From contig CM073323.1 in NCBI GenBank assembly GCA_037043015.1, forward strand, positions 8,618,001-8,682,000: 64,000 bases of DNA. The letters run 5' to 3'. The notes beneath the pieces are model-generated. The model worked only from the letters and a program-made list of their open reading frames with translations. It was not told the DNA's origin and searched no databases. Both the position numbers and the translations under genes were made by a program. Of this stretch, positions 49,611-59,261 are shown in pieces (positions within the stretch are counted from its first letter, which is position 1; every line of letters begins with the position of its first letter). This stretch comes from Bryum argenteum. Its lineage: Eukaryota; Streptophyta; Bryopsida; Bryales; Bryaceae.

Positions 49611-51243
49611 CTACCATCGAGTGCTACCACCTTGAGCTGCTATTACAGCTTTCATCCGGGTTGGCATTGTTGAAATCAACTTCTTGATGCTTTCTTGAGG
49701 TATATCCTCCCAAGCCAGATTGACTGATGTCCACATTTCGTCTTTGCTCGTGGTCTATTTCTCTGTTGCACTTGATCTTTAACTTGCTTCCAGACATTCT
49801 CTATATGATTAAGGTCAGGAGAATTTGGTGGCCATTCAAGCTTTTTCAATCCAAGTTGCTGTCTCCAATCTTTTTGTATATTACTACCATGTACTGGAGC
49901 ACCATCCTCCATTAACCCTTAAGCGGGCCGAATGTCGAAAATCGACATTCTGGATGACAGAAACTTTGGAGAGCCATAACTTCTTCATCCGGACTCCGTT
50001 TTGGACGAAATCACTTGGGTTGGGTCCCAAATCAAGTTTAGTTCATGTCATAAAAATCTCAGACCCACACAATGAAGTATGAATTAATGGCATGCATTTC
50101 AGTGACAGCAGCCTAGCTTTAGACATTTTTTCCTTTGTAAAATTTAGGGCAGTTTTCACCATTGCAGGGCCATAATTTGCACAAAGAAATTTTTCTCATG
50201 GTTTTTTTTTGTTCAAGGATACTACTGAGATGAAGGTGAACAACATTCTAATTGGTGACTTTTTCATTGCAATAAGTCTAATGGTAGCATTTTCACTTTA
50301 AAGTGAAAATGATGAAATTATGTGATCATTTTTGAGTATTAATACATTATGATCTCGCAATCTATGAAGCCTCATGACTCAAAATTTGACCCACATGATG
50401 TTCAATATGTCTACAACAAGATTGTACGGTTGAGATTTGGATAACACACTTTTACCTCCACCTATGACAATGCTTTTGAGGATGTGTTCATTTTACTACA
50501 AATGAGTCAAACCATTTAGGGGTTAAAATGAGGTGCTCATAGTGGTCATGGTGCCAATAATAATGCTCTAATGCTCCTTGAGATACTATCTCTACAAAGT
50601 CTTTGGCAGTGCGTCTATTAGGAGGAATTAACACCAAATAAGACTTAGAAGAGCCAGTGATAGCACCCCATACCATAATTGAAGTCCTTCCGGATTTGAA
50701 TGTAGGTGCTAAGCAATTGTAGTTGTAGCGTTCATATGCTTTTCGCCAGACACGAATTTGGCGTGATGGTTTTCCAACTTCAAAGGATGACTCATCGGTC
50801 CAAATCACATTACTCCAATCGTCAATCGTCCAATGCAAGTGCCCCTTTGCGAAAGCCAACCTCTTTGCCTTGTGTATGTCACTCAAGAATGGTTTCTTCA
50901 CCGCAATGCAATCGTAATACCAAGCTCATGAAGCTCTTTACGTAAAATTGACATGCCCACTTAAGATGTCACATTGCCGCACAATTCTGCGCAAGAGAGA
51001 GCACGACGATTACTACTAAGATCTCTATGGAGCCTTCTCCTATCTCGATCACTCATGTTTTTCGGCCTACCGGATCTACTTGTTGGCAATCTGAGCCACT
51101 AATTCTAAATCGCTTGAGAATCCTTGAAATAGTCGATTTTGGCCTTCCTACAATGTTTCCAATTTCACTCACCGACATGCCGACTTTTCTCGCATACCAA
51201 CTATCATGTGTCGTATATCATTTGATACATAACTCCTTGTCAT
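49611..51243 (-). pseudogene. Tc1-type (DD34E) transposase pseudogene, split by a TTAA element
   Basis: Cut-and-paste transposase remnant. Reading on the minus strand: a helix-turn-helix part near 51195-51080 (GMSVSEIGNIVGRPKSTISR), then the catalytic domain with VIWTDESSF near 50810 (first Asp), ILMEDGAPVHGS (second Asp) and SPDLNHIENVW near 49810 (Glu, 34 residues after the second Asp), and a C-terminus with KLISTMPTRMKAVI near 49680. Frameshifts near 51205 and 49755 and stops near 51050 and 50970 break the frame. A 607-bp element (49916-50522) interrupts it exactly at the second Asp motif. A possible element end TACAGTAAAATGG starts at 49590, just past the stop. The matching right end was not found. 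Not functional. Confidence 0.88.
49912..50526. mobile_element. TTAA-flanked MITE inserted in the transposase gene (607-bp body)
   Basis: The ends are CCCTTAAGCGGGCC (49916) and TTTAGGGG (to 50522), with TTAA on both sides (49912-49915, 50523-50526). Removing the body and one TTAA rejoins the flanking transposase frame at the conserved second-Asp motif, which shows that TTAA is a true 4-bp duplication. The interior is related to subfamily A (GATGAAGGTGAACAA..; compare 28280-28440). Confidence 0.88.
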
Positions 51244-52206
51244 GGTGCACAATCCTCAAACAACACTTACATCCACAAAAAGTTTGATAAAAAAGGTCCT
51301 AACAACAACACAGAAACGATATGTTTGACAAACAGGACTTGTTGCACACAACTTTTCTAAGAAATGTGTACCATCAAGATGACTTACAAACAAGTATGTG
51401 TATCTCTGGACCCTCCCAAGCTCAAACATACTCAAAATCTGATATCCTAGAGAAGAAGTGATCACATTAAGAAGGGTACCCTTTTCCAAGATTTTTAAGC
51501 ATGATGGCAATTTTGGTAGACACATGGCAATGGATGCCTCTTTATATTTAGAAAATGCTTGGTGTATGAAGGTAACTGGAACACCTTCCATGATGCAAAA
51601 AATCTCATGGAGATGTGATGATTATCATGCCAACACCACCATTCTAAAACAGGCCATGGGATATATTTTAAGTGAAAAAACAGAGTGTGTTGCAACACTT
51701 GTTGGAGGGTACTGTACATGAGTGATGTACTCTACAATGTTTCCAATCTTTCAAATTTGGTGTGTTTGATTTCTTCCAACTTCAATTTCTGCAAGTCTCT
51801 GGAGCATTGAGGAGTTCTAGGATTTGCTTCCCTGGGTTTCATGTAATTAAACTCGAAACTCTTCATTTCCTTTCTATTCATTTCTTGTGGCTTTTGTGGT
51901 GAGTACTAATTTGATGATTATTTTGGAATATCAGGTCGTCTTAGTTCTGAATCTATTTATAACCTTGTGGTAAATTGAAGAGACTAAACCTCATACTAGA
52001 ATGATACATTGTACTTCCCTTGGAGATTAGATACGCAAATTTTTCCAAAGTACTAAAGATGAAGATGAGGATGTGTTCTCTAGATCTCAGCTGTACAATC
52101 TTGCAATAGACTTGTTTTAGATCATGTGGATCAAATTTGGAACCTCATATGTGATGAAAAAAAAACATACTAGTGTTGTGTCTTTACAAGTAAACGTGTA
52201 AAGATG
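51244..52206. other. spacer between the transposase remnant and the long-TIR element
   Basis: Short ORFs only (for example 51591-51256 on the minus strand), none recognised. This may include the far end of the Tc1-type element. Confidence 0.35.
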
Positions 52207-53142
52207 TACAGTCGGGTACGGAAATAATTCGAACTGCATTTGAAGGCAGTTTTTGAAAAAATTTGAAATGTGCCTGTATACTCAAAAATGATCAGAATTG
52301 CAATCTGTAAAAGGTATTGGAACCATCGGAGTGTTTTATACTATCATTGCAAAAAATTGCTTTTTTTTTGTAAAATTGTTCAAAGAACTACAACTCTACA
52401 TGTTCCATCCACAATTGATCAGCGTCACTTTGTGCTTCAATTAGGATGTTCATTTTCACTTGCAAAATTGATATGAGTGCCATAAGTTGTTCTTTAGATA
52501 CTTGAGCCCATGCTTATTGAATCATTGATATGTTCCTTGTTTGTTTCTTGGGTAGGAGGAATGTCTTAGAATGTGCTTGTGACTATTCAAGTTTTCTCAA
52601 AACTTTGTGAAGCCATTCACACCACTAGAAATGTTCTAAAAGGACTTAAAGGATGGTTTGATAAAGTTAGGGTGATTACTTTCATAAGCTCATTGCCAAA
52701 CTCTAATTATTTTAGCATTCTTGTGGAGTTTAAATCAAAGTTCAATTTCCCACCCTAAGTGTTGATTGGAAACTTATCACACAATTACTCCAACTCAAAA
52801 GTTTAGAGGGAGCAAGTATTTTTGAACATTCAACAATGAGCCCAAGTATCTAAAGAACAACTTATGGCACTCATATCAATTTTGCAAGTGAAAATGAACA
52901 TCCTAATTGAAGCACAAAGTGACAGTAGCCAATTGTGGATGGAACATGTAGAGTTGTAATTCTTTGAACAATTTTACAAAAAAGAAGCAATTTTTTGCAA
53001 TGATAGTATAAAACACTCCGATGTGGTTCCAATACCTTTTACGGATTGCAATTCTGATCATTTTTGAGTATACAGGCACGTTTCAAACTTTTTCAAAAAC
53101 TGCCTTCAAATGCAGTTCGAATTATTTCCGTACCCGACTGTA
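52207..53142. mobile_element. Tc1/mariner-type element with ~300-bp inverted repeats (932-bp body)
   Basis: The left end CAGTCGGGTACGGAAATAAT (52209) is mirrored at the right (ATTATTTCCGTACCCGACTG, to 53140), with TA outside both ends. The inverted arms extend to about 52515 and back from about 52838, with high identity and small indels. The central ~320 bases contain no transposase. TA duplication and CAGT ends fit Tc1/mariner. It is non-autonomous. Confidence 0.88.
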
Positions 53143-53340
53143 CATGTAATATTTACATGTAAACATGTAATCACTACAAATTCCGTAATTATGTGAAAAG
53201 TTTATATGATGGTTTAAATAAAGTCATTTTTGGTGCTTTCTTGATTTTCACCTTCAAAAGACTACCGGTATGAAAATTTAGGAACATGGGATCCAAACGA
53301 GCATGTGTAGATGATTTTGGCCCTAAATTTAGAAAAATAC

Positions 53341-53344
<4 letters not shown>

Positions 53345-53388
<44 letters not shown>
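53345..53388. repeat. TA microsatellite
   Basis: About 22 uninterrupted TA units. Confidence 0.95.
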
Positions 53389-53390
<2 letters not shown>

Positions 53391-54234
53391 ATTTGCATGA
53401 AAGAAGTGCTATTTAGTTCCGGTTTGCATTGGTAATAATTTGTTGTCTATGTGCATGCAATGTATTTTCAAGATGTCAAAGATGTGCACATGATATACAT
53501 CATCAAACTCCATTAACATTTCACAAATTAAAATTTGCCAAGACTTATTTTTCGAGAACATTTTTGTGATTCCAAGTTTATGAAAGTAGTTGAATTCAAG
53601 TCACACAATAGCAGATCTCAATTCATAACGGTCATAACATGTTGTCTCTTTTGACGGTAAGTCATACACAATATGGGAGCTTCTCTTCATTGTCATGACG
53701 TTTTTATATCTATTATGACAACTTGAGTTTTTTTTAGTTTGCACGGTGCAAAAAAGTGAAACTTTTGGTATAACTTCTCACACTAATACCCTACAAGATC
53801 CTATTATTAACATTCTCAACTATTCTAATTATCAACTTGAACATTTTGGAGGAAAGTTCAAGCTTCCTACCCTCCCTTCTGAAACTTGTAACATTCTTTG
53901 ATTTACAAACATATCTTACAAACTCAAATAACATAGATAGGGTTTCAATATAGCTAGAAAACTTATAGAAAGAAATAAAGAAATAAAAAAATAAATTAGT
54001 GATGTACACAATGCCCATAAGTACAAAGCAATTCACCAAATTTAACATTATTCATTTACTTACTAAGACGTAAAGAACCATAGAGCATGCAAACACTAAT
54101 ATGTCAATATAGCTTTGAATGACATAATTATCAATTTGGTTGTTCATAATTAATTGTAGATACAAGCCTAAAAATGACAACTTTACTAATGTGAATAGGA
54201 TCTCATGAACTATTTAAAAAAGCTATTTATTTAT
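53389..54234. other. spacer downstream of the aquaporin gene
   Basis: AT-rich, no gene recognised. The part nearest 54234 is expected to hold the aquaporin 3' untranslated region. Confidence 0.4.
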
Positions 54235-57200
54235 TTATTGAGCTCCAAGATATTGCATAAATTCGGTAATTTCTTTGTACAAAGCTGCTCGCAATATATA
54301 CTTGTAGTAAAAAGAAGCTAGTGCAGCTCCAAGAAATGGACCAACCCAAAAAATCCACTGAAAATACCACACATCACTAACGTTAGAATAACTTTGATTA
54401 CTTTGGGACTATGCCAGAATAACATAGTGATGTGTCGCTTTACATGGGGAGTCAAGCTGTACATGGGGTCAAGAGAGGGGAAAAAATTCTGTCAACGTGA
54501 ATGGTTCATTTCTTGTATATTTTTTAAAAAATGAACCAATCATGTTAAGAGGGATTTTTGCCTCATGTACAGCTTGACTTCTCATGTAAAGCGTTCCTTA
54601 TATACACATGTAACTGCATATGTATATGTATAAGGAACTTACATGGTCTTCCCAATATTGTTGCGCTACTGCACTACCGAAGCTGCGAGCTGGGTTTATT
54701 CCTGTACCAGTTATAGATATTGTTGCGAGATGTACCATGAAAACCGCAAAACCAATCGGAAGTGGAGCCAAAACCTGAAATAAAATTTTTAATATTTTTC
54801 ATTTATAAGCCGATCTCCATTTTGAAGAAAACAAAGTGCTTGTAATTATACTAGAAAGTGTGGTATTTCCACCAAACTGAATGACTCATTCCACAAGGGA
54901 TTTCACCAAGCTTGATAAAATGAGACATTCTAGAAGAAAATCTTGATGGAAATATCACACATTTTGATAATAGACTTATGTGAAAACTTTTAACAAATGT
55001 TATTGTTGGAAGTTTATTGTATTAAGGGTATCTTGAAAAATTTGGGTTCCCGAAATAGAGGATTGGGATAACAAGGCTCATTGACGCTTGCATATTCTAG
55101 TGCATGGTTCAATATGTGAGCTTCATTGTTACTTTTTTTTGGCTTATATTCTAAATGATCGTGCTCTTTTGTCACAATAAATTTGTTCTTCCCGGAGTAA
55201 CACAAGTAATATAAAGGCATGTCAAGAACGAGGGCACGGTTCAACATTAGAGAGGCCGCAACTTGATGGATTAGATTTAAGAGGCATTTGCACGAGTGCA
55301 AAGGTGGTCCTCCTATACGAGAGGATTATACCCGTAGTGGCACACGATACCACGGGCTTGCGTATGTTTTGCGACTATGGGTATACTCGTTCCGTATGGG
55401 AGGACCACCTCCGCACTAGTACTGAGGTGAGGGTTTCGTGGCCCTCTTTAGAAAGAGGCATTAATCTGGTTGAAGGTTTCGTGGATTGATAATGTTCTTA
55501 GGGACGCGTTACATGAGGAGTCAAGCCGTACATGGGGCCGGCACAGAGCAGAAATCCTCTCAATGTGATTGGTGTTCATTTCTTAAACCACAAGTAATGA
55601 ACCAATGACATCGAGAGAATTTTAGCCCACCTCTGGCCCCATGCTTGGCTTAACTCCCCATGTAAAGCGTCCCTTAGTATGTTATATGAAATATTTTTGC
55701 ACATAAAAATGTCGGTTTTACCGGCACGTGAGAATCACGAGCAGTGCGTTTTGGATCGGTAGCGGATAAAACGACATACATCAATAGGAAAGAACCCATT
55801 AGTTCCGCGATAAATCCCGCACTAATAGAATAACCCTCATGAACGGCATTGCAACCTCCATTGAACTCATCCCAATATATATTCGAAGTTTTTACGATAG
55901 CTGCTCCCGTTACCGCTCCACACATTTGTGATAGAATGTATAATATTGCACGATTGATGGTCACTTTTCTCGCTACCATCAACCCGAACGTAACCGCCGG
56001 ATTAAGGTGTCCACCTATATGAGTTCGACTAAACCCATGAATATCATTGTAGTAGAAGAAACACATATTTTGTTATAATGGGAATATTCAATGATTTTGG
56101 GAAAGTACAGTGTAGCTCAAGTCGAGCTAAATGTACCCACAGATTGGGTACTTCACTGAAACTCTACAAAACAATCAATCATCGATATGTTTAAATGGCC
56201 ATATCTTACTCAATATCTGTCCAAATTCAGCAAATGAGGTGTTTTTGGACATTCGCAGAAAGAGGAGATGTCCAAAAACACCTCATATGCTGAACTTGGA
56301 CAAATTTTGAGTAAGATATGGCCATTTAAAAATATCGGTGATTGGTTGTTTTGTCCAATTTTGATGAAGTACCCAAGTTGTGAGTACGTTTAACTTGATT
56401 TAAGTTGAACTGTCATTTAAGTGAGAATTTGAATATTCCCATTATAACAAAATACATGTTGAGAAGACAATAATATCATGTGTATCCTCCCTCCGTGCCA
56501 TGATAATGGTCTCGTAGGTTATCTCAAATTTGTCTCCGGATAGAGATTTGGGACACCCTATGCAAGATTTGTTATAGAACGGAGAGAGTAATATGTATAT
56601 TATAAGTAATTTGTATGATTATGTTGTCTTTAAGAATATATATATCAAAATGAGCGAGTATACAAATGTATGCACCTTGAAGATTAAACAACTATATCAT
56701 CCAAAACCGGGAAATTTATGCACCGATGTATCACAATCCATTGATATAACAAAACTCTAATAAATGATTTTGAATTTCCAATTTGAATGCGATTAGAAAC
56801 TTGAGTCATATAAAAGATACATTATGTACTTGGAATTCAAAATCTGTATTTAGAAGAAAAAAAATGATTATTAGAAGAAAAGAAAAGAAAAGAACATAAT
56901 GAAGGTTTATATAGGTAACAATAAATAAAGTGTCATCTTTGCACCTTAGTATATACTCCCTGTGTCCCATTATAATTGTCCAGTAGGTTCTCTTAAATCT
57001 ACCTCTCAAGGTATATGTCAGAGAACCTACTGGACAATCATAATGGGACGGAGGGACTGTAAGTTTTAGATGGAAGTCCATGTTATTGTTGCAAATGTGA
57101 GTTTTGTATGTACCTGATATTCCCGATGTACAATAACGAGTACAAATATCATGCCTCCGAAGGCCCAAGAAATACCAACCATGCCGATTCCTCCGGTCAA

Positions 57201-57560
57201 AGCAGCTTCGCGACCCGCACCGATAATGGTCGAAAGTCCGAAGTAGAGAAACATCATGGTCGCGATAAATTCCGCAATGGCTGCCCTGTAAAATGACCAC
57301 CGTCGCATTTCGTTGGTGTCGATCGGGACCACGGGGCCGGCATCGACATAATCTTTTTTGGGTTGCGCTGCCCAAAACGGCAATTTCGCCTCGGGATCCG
57401 TCCAAGTGAACGAAATGCGAGGCTCGGAACCCGTTTTAGAACGGGGAGTCATTGTTTTTGCTACATTTGTTGCATTCTTTGTCGGCGATACCGCGGAAAT
57501 TTCATTCCAAGTTGGGAACAAGTGGTTTGGTTCCTCTTGCAACTTTGATGAGCGTTGCAT
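54235..57560 (-). CDS. PIP-type plasma-membrane aquaporin, 4 exons, with an apparent 1-nt frameshift
   Basis: Water channel of the plasma membrane intrinsic protein group. Exons (minus strand): 57560-57114, 56014-55722, 54774-54643, 54357-54235; GT-AG introns. Both NPA boxes are present ([22 protein letters not shown]), as are [22 protein letters not shown], the loop-[21 protein letters not shown] and the pore-lining His in FMVHLAT. The family pattern [18 protein letters not shown] is found only by changing frame near 57135-57137, where one T (A on the plus strand) appears missing. Downstream phases fit only if that base is restored (331 aa). As read, the protein would stop soon after the third transmembrane segment. 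This is either a genuine inactivating mutation or a homopolymer error in the assembly. The N-terminus has ~65 residues more than usual; M37 could be the real start. The loop-B site is RKVTINR, with Thr where most PIPs have Ser. Confidence 0.88.
54430..54597. mobile_element. Tourist-like MITE in aquaporin intron 3
   Basis: CTTTACATGGGGAGTCAAGC at the left is the inverse of GCTTGACTTCTCATGTAAAG at the right. Same family as 55501-55673. The right end is followed by TTA. Confidence 0.7.
54851..54973. mobile_element. MITE of the GTGTGGTATTTCC family in aquaporin intron 2
   Basis: CTAGAAAGTGTGGTATTTCC at the left is inverted as GGAAATATCACACATTTTG at the right. Related copies lie at 60077-60194 and 62657-62720 in introns of the TMC-like gene. 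Confidence 0.6.
55295..55417. mobile_element. palindromic element in aquaporin intron 2
   Basis: AGTGCAAAGGTGGTCCTCCT at the left and GGAGGACCACCTCCGCACT at the right are inverted, and pairing continues inward (ATACCCGTAGT / ACTATGGGTAT). The whole 123 bases could fold on itself. Confidence 0.6.
55498..55676. mobile_element. Tourist-like MITE with TTA duplication in aquaporin intron 2
   Basis: GGGACGCGTTACATGAGGAG (55501) and CTCCCCATGTAAAGCGTCCC (to 55673) are inverted ends. TTA lies directly outside each in the same orientation (55498-55500, 55674-55676), which is a target duplication and not part of the inverted repeat. A 3-bp TTA duplication fits PIF/Harbinger (Tourist). It ends 46 bases from the exon 2 donor. 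Confidence 0.8.
56066..56454. mobile_element. 385-bp palindromic MITE (TA-flanked) in aquaporin intron 1
   Basis: TTTTGTTATAATGGGAATAT (56068) and ATATTCCCATTATAACAAAA (to 56452) are perfect inverted ends. A second inner palindrome surrounds GAGGTGTTTTTGGACAT / ATGTCCAAAAACACCTC. TA flanks both ends, as in Tc1/mariner-type MITEs. It lies about 50 bases from the exon 2 acceptor. Confidence 0.75.
56485..56590. mobile_element. Stowaway-like MITE
   Basis: CCTCCCTCCGTGCC at the left and GAACGGAGAGAG followed by TA at the right resemble the CTCCCTCCGTYCC end of Stowaway elements. About 103 bases, in aquaporin intron 1. Confidence 0.6.
56954..57057. mobile_element. Stowaway-like MITE
   Basis: TA then CTCCCTGTGTCCCATTATAA at the left, and TCATAATGGGACGGAGGGAC at the right. 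The arms pair over about 40 bases (CCAGTAGGTTCTC / GAGAACCTACTGG). In aquaporin intron 1, ending about 56 bases from the exon 1 donor. Confidence 0.75.
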
Positions 57561-59261
57561 GTATGTTTCTTTCTTTCAAATATTTATTATCAATATCGTC
57601 TAGGTCCTCGATCATGTCAATGTCTAAATTCTATTCTCCAATATCTTTTTTGTTTCCAACTCAAAGAATTAGGTCAACATTTGACATGAGAAAGTACTAC
57701 AAAATTTGATTATATGAGTAAATTAGGTCAAAATGCTTGTACATTAGGGATTGAAATCTTTATATCAATCTCCTTAATGAGTGTACTTATGCGCGTTGAA
57801 CATTGTTTTTATCATGAAATAATTATTAGAAAGATTAGGTTTGTTGGTTTTTACAATTCAATTATGGAAACTATAGAATCATTATTCATGATGTCAATTT
57901 TCTCTACAATGATGCTCTTAAACATTTCAAGTGCCTAAAAGTGCCAAAATTTAGAAAAGAGATCCTAGGACAATCAATGAAATTTTCTTGGTCTTGATAT
58001 CTCTTGTTAAAACAAAACTATTTGAGATAGCAACAAACAAGCTTTGCAATGAAAAATATAAATGTCGTCTGAAAATTGGTATATGATTTATTTATATATA
58101 TTTTTTTATATACAAAAAAGTTCAAGAATTGTGAATTCCTTCAAAATTCATCAATCACCTACTCATGGAAAATTAAAGTCGATAAGTATAGAAAGGCAAT
58201 AATTATGGCCATGTAAGCAATAGATTCCAAGAGACCTAAGTTATTACATATGGTAACAAATGTTCATTATGTATGATAGTATGCGACAATATACGAAAGT
58301 TTGTATTCGAATTGAAACGTAGTGAGCTTTCATCTTTACTTGACTTCTAACAAATAAAATAAATAAAGGTTGTCTACAATTTTCCAACATTCTTGTAGAT
58401 TGAAGATGAATAAGTGTGAACAACATAAAAGAATGATTTTACCTACCTACTATATGTAAACGAGTCACTTGAGAGTTGGAAAAATTATCACGTTAAGCAA
58501 TGTTTTCTCTTGTTAGGAGGCAATACCTACTGAATCAATTTTCTGTATTCATATTTCCCTTTTTCCTACTTTTGTTGGTTAGCCCAAAGTTAGTTAGTTT
58601 TTTCCTAATTAAGAGCCAAAGCTATTCAATAAATTCGTAATTGAAGAAGAGTTTATAACTTGAGCAAAACTTAGACTACTTGATATTGCAATATTTAGCA
58701 TGCATTGCTTCCAACCTTTACCAATACCAATTTCATAAGATTGATATCAACACAACCCTCATTTACAATCTAAAGTACCTCACATCATTCTTTTTTTGCA
58801 TTTTCAACATAAAATTGAAGATTCACACTCAAAACATGCAATAACAATTGAATACGATATAAGAAGTCTAAACGTTACAATTCACATGGTATAGCAACCT
58901 CTAAAAACATAATAAAAGTCTATTATTCTCCGTCATGTTGTGATGATCAACATCATCCATGAACAAAATCAAGCCTTGTGTACCAACCCAAAAGGGTCAA
59001 TTTCTCGTACGTATTTGGAGATATACCCAAAATCCTACACCCTTGTGTTTTATAGTGATACACCTCTAAAAGCAACGTGAGGTATGTTCATGCCAAATTT
59101 TCAATGCATTGCCTAAAAATCCTCTACCTTAGTCCATGTGTATGCATCAAGAGCTCTTTATTAATAGGAGGAAAACACATTTGATAAGAAAGAGCTTGCA
59201 AACTTAGTTTCTATTTCCAATTATTAGGGTGGTGATGCAAACAACATAAGAAGGGCCAATC
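57561..59261. promoter_or_regulatory. shared upstream region of the divergent aquaporin and TMC-like genes
   Basis: 1.7 kb between two start codons on opposite strands. AT-rich, no ORF recognised. Individual promoter elements could not be assigned. Confidence 0.35.

Noticed and set aside
56806-57405. 199-codon minus-strand ORF in another frame over aquaporin exon 1
   Set aside because: It is an alternative frame that happens to contain YCTSGISG because of the frameshift; the rest is nonsense and runs into the intron.
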